Below, in pieces: positions 1 through 10,499 of a stretch of DNA of 64,000 nt. Numbering within the stretch: position 1 is the first letter of the stretch; each line of letters opens with the position of its first letter. Where the stretch lies: assembly GCA_963920575.1 (NCBI GenBank), contig OY986972.1, positions 11,172,010-11,236,009 on the forward strand, written 5' to 3'. Made by a program: the position numbers and the translations under genes. This DNA is from Narthecium ossifragum (lineage: Eukaryota > Streptophyta > Magnoliopsida > Dioscoreales > Nartheciaceae). The notes below the pieces were generated by a model. That model searched no databases, was not told the origin of the DNA, and was given only the letters and a program-made list of their open reading frames with translations.

Positions 1-3000
1 CAGGGAAGTCATCCATAATTGGTGGCTCATTTTCCGTTACTTCCACCATCAATCTTGATAGGTGATCAGCGACAACGTTCTCCACGCCCTTTTTATCTTT
101 GATGGAGATATCAAATTCCTGTAAGATTAATATCCAACGAATTAGGCGCGCTTTAGCATCCTTCTTGGTGAGAAGGTACTTGAGTGCGGCATGATCAGTG
201 AAAATAGTGATAGGAGAAAAAATCAAATAAGCGCGAAACTTGTCTAATGCAAAGACTATAGCCAATAGTTCTTTCTCAGTGGTAGAATAATTCATCTGTG
301 CATTATTCAAGGTTCGGCTAGCATAATGAATAACATGAGGTTTACCATCTTTTCGCTGTCCTAAAACAGCTCCTACAGCAAAATCACTTGCATCACACAT
401 CAATTCAAAAGGAAGGCTCCAATCGGGTGGTTGCACAATAGGTGCGGATGTCAATTTATCAATCAAGGCTTCAAAAGCCTCTTGACAAGCAATAGTCCAC
501 TCAAAAGGGGTATCCTTTATCAAAAGAGTACATAAAGGACGAGTAATAGCAGAAAAATTATGAATGAATCTCCTGTAAAAACCAGCATGCCCTAGAAAGG
601 ATTTAACATCTTTGACAGTCTTTGGCACAGGAAGCTTTGAGATGTGATCGATTTTTGATCGATCTACCTCAATGCCTTTGGAAGAAACAATATGGCCCAA
701 CACAATGCCTGAGGGCACCATGAAGTGACACTTTTCCCAATTAAGCACAAGGTTCTTCTCCTCACACCTGCCCAAGACTCTCTTTAAGTTTTGCAAGCAT
801 GCATCAAAAGTATTACCAAATACAGTCAAGTCATCCATATATACTTCCATACATTCCTCGATCATATCAGCAAACATACTTATCATACAACGCTGAAAAG
901 TAGCAGGAGCATTACATAATCCAAATGGCATTCTACGGAAAGCATAAGTACTAAAAGGACAAGTAAAAGTAGTTTTTTCTTGATCCTCTAAAGCAATCTC
1001 AATCTGATAATATCCAGAATAACCATCAAGAAAATAATAAAAAGGATGTCCAGCTACTCTCTCTAAAATCTGATCTAAGAACGGTAATGGAAAGTGATCC
1101 TTACGGGTGGCAGCATTCAATTTTCTATAATCTATGCACATGCGCCATTCTGTCACCAATTTAGTGGGGACAAAGTCTCCACTTTCATTTTCAACAACAG
1201 TGACACCAGATTTTTTAGGCACAACCTGTGTAGGACTCACCCATTTGCTATCAGCAATAGGGTAGATGATCCCTGCATCTAATAATTTTAACACTTCGGT
1301 TTTTACTACCTCTTTCATTGTAGGGTTCAACCTACGCTGAGGATCCCTACGAGGTACAGCCCCTTGTTCAAGATTAATCATATGGGAACATATCAAGGGA
1401 CTAATACCTTTCAGATCTGCTATACTCCATCCAATAGCTGATTTATGCTCATTCAAAATGCTAAGTAATTGCTCACCTTGCTCTGCAGTTAATGCTGAAG
1501 AAATAATAACTGGGTATGTATCACCTGGACCAAGATAGGCGTGCTTTAAACCTTGAGGAAGCGGCTTAAGGTCCAGTTTGGGCGGCTCCACTGATGATGG
1601 TGTTGGTGGCTGTCCTCTTTCTGGCAGTTCTTCAAACTTTGGATTCCATGGACTTGCAAAAGAACAATGTTCCAAATTTTTACACATACTATCAACATCA
1701 ATATTGCCATCCAAATCTAATTCAAGAGAATTAATTTCAGTGGTAGCAAACTCTTCTTCAGTGAGCAAATCAATCTGGTAAGTCTGTTGGCATTCATCAT
1801 CCTCATCAGGCTGCTTAGCAACATTAAAAACATTAATTTCTAAAGTCATATTCCCAAAAGTTAACTTCATTAAGCCATTCCTGCAATTAATTATAGCATT
1901 AGCAGTAGCAAGAAACGGTCTACCTAAAATAATAGGAATTCTAGAATCAGCAGTTACTATAGCCTGAGTATCCAAGACTAAGAAATCGACAGGATAATAA
2001 AATTTATCTATTTGAAGCACATCCTCTACTACTCCTCGTGGAGTCTTCGTGGATCTATCTGCCAATTGCAAAACCACAGATGTCGACTTAATCTGTCCTA
2101 AATCAAGTTGCAAGTAAATAGAATATGGCATTAAATTGACACTTGCACCAAGATCTAGTAAAGCTTGTCCTACTTCATGCTTTCCAATGAAACAAGACAC
2201 AGTAGGACAGCCAGGATCCTTATATTTAGGAGGAATCCTATGCTGAAGAAGTGCACTAACCTGCTCTGTTAAAAATGCAGTTTTCTTTACATGATGTCGG
2301 CTCTTCATAGTGCATAAATCTTTAATCACTTTAGCATATGTAGGAATTTGCTTAATAACAAGCAAAAGAGGAAGGTTTACCTTAACCTGCTGAAGATGCT
2401 CCAAAATCTCGCTGTTGGGCTCCATAGTAAATTTAGTGGATTTCAATGCCTGAGGGAAAGGGACACGTACCTTAAAGTCACCTGGTGTAGGGCCATCTGG
2501 ATGATCGGTCTCTACATGATCGTCCTCAATTCGGTCCTCTTCTTCAATAGCAATAGGAGATTCGGTGGCCTCTTTGGAAGGGCTTTTTGTTGTTTTCCCG
2601 CTTCTTGTAGTTATGGCATTCATCTCCTTTACATTATTTTGCTCAGCACTAGATACCTGCGTTTGTTGAGGTTGAGCTGGGAACTTCCCTCGTTCATGCA
2701 CGTTCAAAGAGTTGATCAGCTTCGTGATCTGGCTCTTGATTTCTTGAATATCCTCCTTCCTTTCCTTAGATTCCTGCACAATCATAGATTTCAGTTCCTG
2801 TAAACTGTCATTAACTGTAGGCCTAGGAAAACCAGATGTATTATAAGGAGGGTTAGAAAAAGGCTTATTAGGTGGCGGTTGATGATGCTCGTTGCTCTGT
2901 GGAGCGTTAGACTTCCAGCTGAAGTTTGGATGCTCTCGCCATCCTGGATTATACGTTTCCGAGTAAGGGGTGTACGGCCTCCTGAATCCGCCTACAGCGT

Positions 3001-3214
3001 TACAATGCTCGTCGTACATGCCTCTCATCTCAACATAAGTAGGGAAACTGTCAATCTGGTGGTCCTCGCCCTGACATATCGCACACGACCCAGCCGGCCT
3101 TGTAGGTTCATTATATGGAGAGGTCCGGGCTGCCATCATATCTTTGGTCTTTAATAGCTCCAGCTCCCTTGTTAGACTCTCCACTTTAGCCTTGAGTGCA
3201 TCCTCCTCTCGCAG
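1..3214 (-). CDS. Athila pol: gag tail, protease, RT, RNase H (partial, open at edge)
   Basis: One minus-strand frame (codon low coordinate = 2 mod 3) reads without a stop I could find from 3214 to the window edge. In order: a zinc-knuckle-like CAIC...H stretch near 3050-3090 with its last Cys replaced; a linker rich in charged residues; an aspartic protease with DLGAS at 2141-2155 and an ILGRPF flap-side motif near 1915-1935; RT with FLDGYSGYYQI near 1005-1035 and YMDD at 830-841; then RNase H ending in ADHLSRL near 50. The frame was checked at protease, RT and RNase H and is the same in all three. The product would be a polyprotein for reverse transcription in cytoplasmic particles. The start is not defined, because an upstream stop at 3215 separates it from the rest of gag. 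Confidence 0.85.
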   Translation of the reverse strand, partial: MREEDALKAKVESLTRELELLKTKDMMAARTSPYNEPTRPAGSCAICQGEDHQIDSFPTYVEMRGMYDEHCNAVGGFRRPYTPYSETYNPGWREHPNFSWKSNAPQSNEHHQPPPNKPFSNPPYNTSGFPRPTVNDSLQELKSMIVQESKERKEDIQEIKSQITKLINSLNVHERGKFPAQPQQTQVSSAEQNNVKEMNAITTRSGKTTKSPSKEATESPIAIEEEDRIEDDHVETDHPDGPTPGDFKVRVPFPQALKSTKFTMEPNSEILEHLQQVKVNLPLLLVIKQIPTYAKVIKDLCTMKSRHHVKKTAFLTEQVSALLQHRIPPKYKDPGCPTVSCFIGKHEVGQALLDLGASVNLMPYSIYLQLDLGQIKSTSVVLQLADRSTKTPRGVVEDVLQIDKFYYPVDFLVLDTQAIVTADSRIPIILGRPFLATANAIINCRNGLMKLTFGNMTLEINVFNVAKQPDEDDECQQTYQIDLLTEEEFATTEINSLELDLDGNIDVDSMCKNLEHCSFASPWNPKFEELPERGQPPTPSSVEPPKLDLKPLPQGLKHAYLGPGDTYPVIISSALTAEQGEQLLSILNEHKSAIGWSIADLKGISPLICSHMINLEQGAVPRRDPQRRLNPTMKEVVKTEVLKLLDAGIIYPIADSKWVSPTQVVPKKSGVTVVENESGDFVPTKLVTEWRMCIDYRKLNAATRKDHFPLPFLDQILERVAGHPFYYFLDGYSGYYQIEIALEDQEKTTFTCPFSTYAFRRMPFGLCNAPATFQRCMISMFADMIEECMEVYMDDLTVFGNTFDACLQNLKRVLGRCEEKNLVLNWEKCHFMVPSGIVLGHIVSSKGIEVDRSKIDHISKLPVPKTVKDVKSFLGHAGFYRRFIHNFSAITRPLCTLLIKDTPFEWTIACQEAFEALIDKLTSAPIVQPPDWSLPFELMCDASDFAVGAVLGQRKDGKPHVIHYASRTLNNAQMNYSTTEKELLAIVFALDKFRAYLIFSPITIFTDHAALKYLLTKKDAKARLIRWILILQEFDISIKDKKGVENVVADHLSRLMVEVTENEPPIMDDFP

Positions 3215-4085
3215 CTAATAAATTCCTCCACCTTGTTGCTGCGGTGATGGTCTGGCCCTGTTTGTACTTTCTGTTGCACTCGGTCCAGTCCATGTATGAG
3301 CTTTCTCAGCAAGCTCAGTCAAGTATTCAATTGCTGCATCAGGATCTTTTTGCAAAAATTCACCATTACACATCATCTCAACAAATTGACGTTCTCTAAC
3401 AGTTAAACCATCATAGAAATAACTAACAAGACGCCAACTTTCATATCCATGATGGGGACATAAATTCAACATGTCTTTAAATCATTCCTACGCCTGATAC
3501 AAAATTTCACTATCCTTCTGTGTGAAGGTCGAAATATGTCTCTTAAGTGCGTTGGTTTTGTGTTGTGGGAAATACTTGTTGAGAAATATCGGTGTCATTT
3601 CAGCCCAAGATCTTATGGATTGTGGCCTCAAGGAATATAACCAACTCTTTGCTCTATCCTTTAGTGAGAAGGGAAAGAACTTAAGTCGGATCATATCTAG
3701 TGCACCTGGTTGGCCATGGAAAGTCGCTACTACTTCCTCAAACTCCCTAATATGCACATATGGATTTTCATTTTCCAACCCATGAAAGGTAGAAAGCAAC
3801 CGAATCATGCCAGGTTTAAAGTCAACATGTGCTGCATTTAGGTGGAAACATGATGCATGAAGGTGTAGCAGTGCGTGTTGGATGCAAGTATTCTTGCAAA
3901 CTCCTAGGAGCTTGTTGTTCCTCGTGCTCAGCCATAATGAAAGTATGATGTGAAGTTTGTGACTGTGAGTCAAAGAGATCAGTAATATATGTCTCACTAT
4001 CAGAAGTTTCAGAATCACCCTCGAGGCGTCTAGCAAATCTGTCTAGTTCGTCTCTATACCGAGGCATACACCAACAAACACACAA
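3215..4085 (-). pseudogene. Athila gag, disabled by one frameshift and three stops
   Basis: The minus strand encodes Athila capsid text: an EYLHPTRTATPSC segment near 3850-3900, then FKPGMIRLL, FHGLENENPYVHIREFEEV and a LNLCPHHGYESWRL segment near 3430-3470. Reading needs a 1-bp shift near 3840 in an A run. Two stop codons lie just after SEILYQA near 3481-3490, where family members have Trp and Arg, and a third TAG sits at 3215-3217. All three stops look like single C-to-T or G-to-A changes, typical of methylated retroelement DNA. The first Met could be near 4085 or 3935. Confidence 0.82.
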
Positions 4086-4296
4086 TCCAAAAGATGCAAA
4101 TCAACTAAAGAAAATAAGCAAAAACAATAATTGAAACTAAGCTTACTAACTAAAACTGAATAAAAGAAAACAATCCTAATAGAGAAGAAAAATCAAAGCC
4201 GAAATAAAGAAGTAAAGACTAAAGAAAATGAACGAAGTTACCGCTTTCGGTGTCTACAATCACTGTAATCTGATTCTGGCGCTTTTCTACACCGTC

Positions 4297-4314
4297 TCCC
4301 CGGCAACGGCGCCA
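4297..4314 (-). other. Primer binding site of the Athila element
   Basis: On the minus strand TGGCGCCGTTGCCGGGGA follows the LTR end (CA at 4321-4322) after a short A-rich spacer. It begins with the TGG expected opposite a tRNA CCA end, and the same string is common in this lineage. I think it resembles the complement of a tRNA-Glu-like 3' end, but the tRNA identity is not certain. Confidence 0.85.
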
Positions 4315-4721
4315 ATTTTTTGATGTCGCTCAAATGTGTCACGCACAGCGGTCGCGGTGGAGTATAGCATAAGAGAGGTCGAATCCCACAGAGAGACAAG
4401 CAGGAAAGATCCAGAAATACAAATAACAATGAATTGAAAACAATCAAGGGCGATAAAAGTTAAGAAACTAGATCGAAGATGTAATGGTAAGATAAAGTTA
4501 ACGAAAGAAATCAAGATTTGAATGAGGCTAAGCTTCATGAATCACTTCACTCGGATTTAGGTTCTTCTCTTCTCAATGGTTCATATAATACTCAGTTAAG
4601 GGATTCACATCCCAATCACCTTAACCGGAAGATATGGAATTATAAACCCTACAAAATATATAAATGTCTCTTCCTACGATTGGTTCTTTTTGTTTATAGT
4701 TCTAACTTCATCCAACCAAAC

Positions 4722-4965
4722 CTAAGAGTACACGATACCGGCTGTCACTACAGGCAACGCGCAGCAAAATTTCATCGGGACAAAGCCCTAACTCTATCTA
4801 ACCGGATCTCTAAGAATACACAATACCAACTCTCACAATCGGCAATGCATAGCAAAGATTTCACGGGATAGAGCCCCAACCTTGCCTTACAAGATCTCTA
4901 AGAATACACAATACCAGTTGTCACTACGGGCAATGCATAGCAAAGGTCTCATGAGACTCGGTAGG
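4722..4965. repeat. ~87-bp minisatellite, about three copies, inside the Athila LTR
   Basis: Three successive units each carry CTAAGA(A/G)TACAC, then a TGTCACTAC-like stretch, GGCAA(C/T)GC and a final TTTCA(T/C)GGG. Two comparable units occur in the related LTR at about 20645-20800, so the repeat is a family feature downstream of the promoter (R/U5 side). Confidence 0.75.
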
Positions 4966-5288
4966 AGAATCAAAAGAGATAACTATTGGATTATAAGATC
5001 ATGAAAGAAGCATGATTGGATTCATAATATTAATCATCCACATAGAAATATATAATCTGAAAATAATATTTGAAGATCCAATACATAGAAAAGAGTTTAA
5101 CAATGAAGATTAAAAACTATGAACCATTGTTGGAGAAGAAACCCTAATCCTCGCTAGATCATCCGTCCGCCATGCCCGCGGATTACTCGGCCATGGATGG
5201 AGATGTCTTCATCTTCTTCCTTTGGGAAACGTCCAAAAAGAGCCTCCAAAAACGTCCAAGAAGTCCCCTTTGATTAACCCTAAGTTTC

Positions 5289-5300
5289 CAATTTATAGCC
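5289..5300 (-). promoter_or_regulatory. Probable TATA box of the Athila LTR
   Basis: The minus strand reads GGCTATAAATTGG here. It lies between the palindromic repeat array (5344-5770, upstream in the sense of transcription) and the minisatellite and primer site (downstream), the normal place for an LTR core promoter. Confidence 0.6.
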
Positions 5301-5343
5301 CCAAATCTCTCCATCCACGGATTAGATCTGAACCGTAGGTTTT

Positions 5344-5770
5344 CTTCACTGGAAAAGTCGGATCGATCGGACATTAGGTGTTGGATCGATCCGTCTCATT
5401 AAAAACATCAATTCCTGGCTTCGCCCGAGTCCGATCGATCGGACTTAGGGTGTCGGATCGATCGGTTTCGTAAAAATCCTCCGTCTCTGGCTATTCCCTA
5501 GTCCGATCGATGGATAGATCGATCGAACTGTGTTCCTCTAGAAAGCATATGTTCTATCAACCTTTAATTCCCAAGTCCGATCGATCGGACTATGAGTGTT
5601 GGATCGATCAGTTGCATAAAAATCAGCTGTTTTTGGCTATTCCCGAGTCCGATCAATCGGACTTTAGGTGTCCGATCGATCGGACCCCTTAGGAGGGATG
5701 GAGGGATCGATCGGATCCCTTATGGCTGAAAAAAACATGTTCTGTCACGTTTCTGCGTTGTCCGATCGAT
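5344..5770. repeat. Tandem ~72-bp units with GATCGATC palindromes
   Basis: Units begin near 5353, 5427, 5499, 5573 and 5644, a spacing of 71-74 bp. Each has AGTCCGATCGATCGGACT, then TGT(T/C)GGATCGATC, then a TAAAAATC...GGCTATTCCC tail. One unit is partly scrambled near 5506-5520 and one core is mutated to GATCAATC. The array sits directly upstream of the TATA box. Confidence 0.85.
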
Positions 5771-6135
5771 CGGACTTCCAGCGTATTTTTTGTTCTGCCA
5801 TTCAGACTGCGCCATCGGTACTAAAATTGCCGTAACTTCCTCTAGGAAACTCGAAATCACGAACCGTAAAATTGTCCAGAATCTAGACTTCAAGAGCTTT
5901 CTAACCATATATGGCACATCATCTGGTTCGTCATGAGCAGGTACAGATTAATTTTTGAAGTTGATCCATATAGTCTTTTCAGCTTCTTTTAGCTCCGATT
6001 TCCTGCATTTTCCAAACAATTATGTGAAGCAACATATAGATATAAAAATAGTAATAAAGATGTTGCTTAAGGATAATAATCTAGCAATTTAGATGGTTAT
6101 AAGACTGTTCAGAGTGCACTTTCATGCACTCATCA

Positions 6136-6578
6136 CACACACATACATGGTACAGGTGACATGCATGAATATGGGAGATGCCTATGCCTATGTAGATAGG
6201 TAAGCATATCTTCTGGTCCCTTTTGCACGTTCAATATGGGATCTATTTATACATGCATGGGAAAAAAGGCAAGCATGCATCCTTGTCTCTGTGTGGATAG
6301 CTTGGGAAGGTGCTTGTGCATATATGAGCGAGCAAACAAGAAAACATTCTTGTCTCTTTTGATCACATTCCGAAAAAAATGAAATCAACCCAAAATTTAA
6401 AACATGGGTTCCAGGAACTTCCTGATATATTCTGTAAACCCAACTCATAAGCATGAACAATGCACAGATAGTGTTCGAAAGCAAAAGTTTGGCACATCCG
6501 ACATTGAGAGGTTTGAAGAAAAGGTATTCCACAATATAGTCACATGTCTTCAAGTAAGAGAGGAAACAAATAAATGCA
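6136..6578. other. Non-coding interior of element A
   Basis: There is no convincing coding sequence. It begins with a short CA-rich run (CACACACATACATG) at the Athila insertion edge. It probably belongs to the stretch between pol and the antisense gene of element A, whose pol would lie left of the Athila insertion. Confidence 0.4.
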
Positions 6579-7853
6579 TCATGGATTCCGGGATCTCCAT
6601 GGGTTCAAAGCATCATAAATTGTAGCTAATTCGGCCTGAAGCTCGTATGCCTTGCTCATCGCCAGAATGATGTCTCGAGAAGTTGACACCTCCTTGTGCT
6701 TCTCCTCTATGCCTTCAATTGTAGATGTCAAAGCGGCTTTCTTCTCCTCAAGGTCGGTGCTCTCCTCCATCATATGCTTCAGGGCATGCTCTTCCACTTG
6801 TAGTTGAACTCTGACACCTCCCACTAGTTCCCCCTGAAGTCGTTGTTGTTCAAGAGCACGTGGGAGATTTTCTGCGACGACCACTCTCTCGAACTTGGCT
6901 GCCTCAGCTTTCTCAAGATATATGAATGCATTGCCGTCATGCTCCCGTAATAACTCCTTTTCCTGGTGAAGCTCAGCATCACATGAAGCTATTTGTGACA
7001 GAAGTAACTGCAGGACATTTGTTAGAGAAGATGAGCTGAACTCCTGGCTAGGCAAGGCCGCAAGCAGACGATTGATGCATTGCTCTAGCCCCTTAAAGTC
7101 CTGAGATACGGCCGAGTCGGGTAGATAAAGTGACACCAATCGCTTTTCAAGCTCCGTGTAGAAGCTGACGACCTGCTCATCCAAAGTAGCAAACTCGGAC
7201 GAAGCGGCTACCACGGAAGAAGCGTCAAGACCCACGCCGTCCAAAGTAGTCAGGACTTCATCAAGAACTGGGGTGGCAATGGTCACCCCAGAGATCAACA
7301 CATGGGACACGCCAAGTATTGTGTCGCCAGAAGGAGCAATATCTTTATTCATTGCTTCTTCAATAGGAACATCTTCAGATTCATGAGAAGCACCTCCAGG
7401 AGCAGACACGAGACGCACGTCGGACTCTTCGTTACCAATGGGAATCGCCGCTTCTTCAACAACAACATCTTCAGTCACCGCCTCTTCAAAAGCAACATCT
7501 TTGCACCCAAGCACGTCACCAGTTGGAGTCACCAGTTTGTCCTCAGCCTCAGTAGTAGTTTCCTTGGAAGCAAGCATTTGAGAAGAATCATACACCATGT
7601 TATTATCGGCAGTAATGATCTCTCCATCGAAATCTCTGACTTCATCTTCAAATTGAAGTATTCTTGCGGCAGTCTTGATCGGGGTAGGTGAAATATCTGC
7701 AAGAGCACCTATCACCTCCGCCGAAGCAAGATCCACTGGGGGACCTATGTTAACCCCCTGGGCGACATCAACCTTCCATCGCTTTCTTTTGTCTCCTTTA
7801 GAAACCCACCCCCCCCCCCCCCCCCCCCCCCCCGGCTGGGAGAGCGATGACAA
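6579..7853 (-). CDS. Antisense PMD-associated ORF, C-terminal coiled-coil part
   Basis: This is an open frame of 424 codons. The N-terminus has a glycine run encoded by a 25-C tract at 7809-7833, then a basic KGDKRKRWK patch. The middle is acidic and rich in Val, Ala and Ser. The C-terminal half (about residues 285-415) is charged, Leu/Glu-rich and reads as coiled coil. I recognise no enzyme. It follows the PMD coding pieces at 8806-10495 on the same strand, and PMD proteins of plant retroelements often end in such a coil, so it is probably their last large exon. It is antisense to the LTR that starts at 11588. The first Met may not be the true exon start. Confidence 0.6.
   Translation of the reverse strand: MSSLSQPGGGGGGGGWVSKGDKRKRWKVDVAQGVNIGPPVDLASAEVIGALADISPTPIKTAARILQFEDEVRDFDGEIITADNNMVYDSSQMLASKETTTEAEDKLVTPTGDVLGCKDVAFEEAVTEDVVVEEAAIPIGNEESDVRLVSAPGGASHESEDVPIEEAMNKDIAPSGDTILGVSHVLISGVTIATPVLDEVLTTLDGVGLDASSVVAASSEFATLDEQVVSFYTELEKRLVSLYLPDSAVSQDFKGLEQCINRLLAALPSQEFSSSSLTNVLQLLLSQIASCDAELHQEKELLREHDGNAFIYLEKAEAAKFERVVVAENLPRALEQQRLQGELVGGVRVQLQVEEHALKHMMEESTDLEEKKAALTSTIEGIEEKHKEVSTSRDIILAMSKAYELQAELATIYDALNPWRSRNP
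7809..7833. repeat. Poly-C tract, 25 bases
   Basis: An uninterrupted C homopolymer that becomes a glycine run on the minus strand. A second run of 16 C lies at 8141-8156. The exact lengths could be assembly-sensitive. Confidence 0.9.
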
Positions 7854-8805
7854 GTTGCTCCTTCAAAGAAGCTGGCTGGTCCAAAGGAGAACCATTACTT
7901 GGATTCAAGACCCTTCGTGCCGGCTAACTTGGAGAAGGATCGTTACTGGGATGGGAGGCCTTCCGCTTCCTGATTGCTTGATGAGAATGATCAGATTTCT
8001 TTCAGGAGGGAAGCTTGCTGGCGGCTCTCTGAAACCAATAGAAGTTACAGATACGAGATCAAGAAAGGCTAAGAGAAATACAAGAAGACAAAACACAAAA
8101 AAGCTTTAAACAAAGAAGAAAGTAGGGGAGCAAAGAGTGACCCCCCCCCCCCCCCCTCCTCTATTGTTCCTTTCTCTTGTCTTTCTTCCCACTGTCTTCT
8201 TCTGTCGTTCCTCTCCGCCGTTCCTATATACATCTCAGTGAACCCATGAACAGAGCATACCCGAAAAAAAATCAAAAGAGAGTATATGCTCGGCACAGCA
8301 AAGGAGAAGAAGAGCATGCAAGCAAGGATATAAAGTCAGCAATGTCACAATTACTCGGTAGATCAAGATCGACAACACCACCATTGCTTGGCAAAAAAAA
8401 AAATTTATCAGCAACACCATGGTTGCTCGGTGAACCCATGAACAGAGCATACCCGGCAAACTACAAAAAAAGAAGAGGGTTATATGCTCGGCAAATCAAA
8501 GAAGAAAAAGGAGCATACTCGGCGGATTTGTAGCAAGTTTTATCAACGGTAAACATTGGGGCGGCTCCGTCGAGGAGAGCACATACTTGCAGCAGTATCA
8601 ATTAAGGAGACAAGGATCAAACAAAAAAGAAGAGACAAATCAAAATTTGTACCTCTCGGATGGTTGCTGCTTTCTTCGAGTTACGCAAAATTTTCCAGCT
8701 TTGCCTCAAATCCTTCCCGAAAACAGCCCAGAAGGTCCACTTGGATTTTTCGAGAGTGTCGATCCTGTTAGATGCTTCCTCAGGATTTGCACCACATATG
8801 GATTC

Positions 8806-10495
8806 CTAGTAGTCAGAAAGAATAACATTGCGATAGGAAAGGGTCTGCCTCTCCTCAAGTGACAACGGGCTCCGAAGATCTCCACGGCATAACATCGGCA
8901 CCGTTTCAGTGAAAAATCCGCGTGTCTGCTCCACCCACCATATCATCCAAGAATGGGAAAGTCTCCCAACCCGATCATCGGGGGGAATCATGAATTTTTT
9001 TAAGGCATCTATCTGCATCAAATGATCCCAATGCGCAAGCATGACCTTATGGCGTCGCTCCACCAAAGGATATCACAGGCCCACTTTTGGGATCCCCTGG
9101 TCAAGTCCAAACTATCGTGCGACGCGATGGGGGTTGTAGGGCTCAGCATACTTCGTCGAAGCCGCAGAAACCAGCCTCAAGGGGAGCACTCCTCGACGAA
9201 TAGAGATGACAAAGAGCTCGGCCTTGCGAGAATTAAAACCATTCACCACATGCCATTCCGCATCCGGTACTCCCCACAATAACAATCGGGAAAACAAATT
9301 CCCCTTCGTGTTGAGTCGGCTTCTGTCATCCGAAGCGAAGAAACTCCTAGGAATATGAAACATCATATGATTCAAATCCGACATATTGTTCTTCCCACAT
9401 TCGATATCTGAAAGCTCCCATAGTGGACTTATGCTCCCCAGATAGACCCCTCGGAGATAGTGGTAGGCCCAACCCATCAGCAGATGAGTACCCCAGCTCA
9501 TGCTCCCAAAGCCAGGTCCGGTCGGTAGTAAACTCATTACCCTCATACCCCTATACAGGGAGCACAATACCGCTAGGGCCAATGAGTACGTTCGCCCCAT
9601 GGCCATCAAACTCGCTGGAACAAAGACCCTCGGACAAATGCATGGTTTTGAACTCGCAACAACGAATTGACATATCCAAATAGAAAGAAAACCCGCCGTG
9701 TACACTTTGTCATCAAAAGCTGTGCGTGGGCTGAAGCCCTCACCCCTGTAAAAGTGGTGTGCCCATTGTCTAAAAGAAACCTTATCTCGACCTTCAATCA
9801 ATTCTTTCCATATCTTCAAGAGATGGTATGCCGCAGAATGATAAAGGGGCACAACTGCATTGCCCTTTCCACTGGCCGGCACACTCTTCTCATTGGGAAG
9901 GTACTCGTCATACATGTCTCCTATAATAGAAAAGCCGCAGAGATGAAACATGTCCGAAAGAGACACCGTCATCACTCCATGTTGACATACGAACGTATTA
10001 GTCTCCGGGTTCCATTTTCACCAAGCTGCAAAAGAGTTGTTCATCAATGGAGTACCGACCCAATGAACAAAAAACCGCACCGTAGATCCCTGACTTTCGG
10101 AAATTCGTAGACTCTGTCTTCAGAACATCCCGACCCCATCCAACGTATCCAGCAGAAGGTTCATAAAGTTGGTGCGTGTAGTTGGCCCAGTCCAGCCCCT
10201 CTAAGATAAGTCGATTGGCGAGGCATGAAAGCGGCATTGGCGTCGAATCGTTCACCATTGGTGAAAGCACCACGGCGGCGAAATGGGGCCATTTAGTGTC
10301 CTGAAAACCATCCCGCTGCTTGATCTTTCCTTCAACGACTTCACAAGCTTTGTTATACGACTCCTTGCTCTCACTCTTGACAATAAATATTTTCGATCGA
10401 GCCAACTGCGTCAAAGGGGTATGTGCTTCAACGTCTTTTGAAGATGAGCTTGACATCTTGCAAAAAAAAGAAGGGAGGGAAGAAAACATCGGCAT
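8806..10495 (-). pseudogene. Plant mobile domain (PMD) protein gene, antisense in element A
   Basis: The minus strand encodes a PMD (aminotransferase-like plant mobile domain). The N-terminal piece is 10495-9998. The core follows with the hallmark W.PET.TF near 10010, a CGFSIIGDMYDEYLP-like stretch near 9900, a YHYLRGVYLG region near 9450 and YNPHRVAR near 9116, then a C-terminal piece to 8806. Disabling changes are visible: a 1-bp frame change near 10015, a TAG where family members have Gln right after HRVAR, and a TGA about 12 codons later in the same frame. PMD proteins (MAIL1/MAIN type in Arabidopsis) act in the nucleus in silencing and gene regulation; the role of transposon copies is unknown. 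Introns may exist and are not resolved. Confidence 0.75.
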
Positions 10496-10499
10496 GTAT

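Larger units (their letters stand above)
1..6135 (-). mobile_element. Athila-lineage Ty3/gypsy retrotransposon, 5' part
   Basis: The element runs on the minus strand from its 5' LTR (4321-6135) through primer site and gag to pol, and leaves the window at position 1, so integrase and 3' LTR are not seen. The RT-RNase H text (YMDD-type catalytic box near 830-841, a TKKDAKARLIRW stretch near 134-170 and an ADHLSRL ending near 50) matches the Athila lineage. The outer LTR end at 6135 abuts CACAC, the expected place for a 5-bp target duplication whose partner lies outside the window. It appears inserted into element A, whose 3' part begins at 6136. Gag is broken but pol reads open, so this looks like a fairly young insertion. 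Confidence 0.88.
4321..6135 (-). repeat. Athila 5' LTR, 1815 bp
   Basis: On the minus strand it begins TGATGAGTGCATG at 6135 and ends GACATCA at 4321. The inner end is fixed by the primer site. It contains a promoter (TATA near 5289-5300), five ~72-bp tandem units with GATCGATC palindromes just upstream of it, and a three-copy ~87-bp minisatellite downstream. The outer ~30 bp are shared with the LTR pieces ending at 21718 and 41835, which marks these as one family. Confidence 0.88.

Noticed and set aside
1094..3399. Several plus-strand ORFs of 60-151 codons
   Set aside because: They lie opposite the open Athila pol/gag frame and have no recognisable domains; they are shadows.
4297..4314. A tRNA gene near the primer sites
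   Set aside because: Only the short complement of a tRNA 3' end is present, with no cloverleaf; the same holds at 24790, 27348 and 54451.
5344..5770. CRISPR-like regular repeats
   Set aside because: Units are contiguous ~72-bp tandem repeats without unique spacers, in a eukaryotic LTR.
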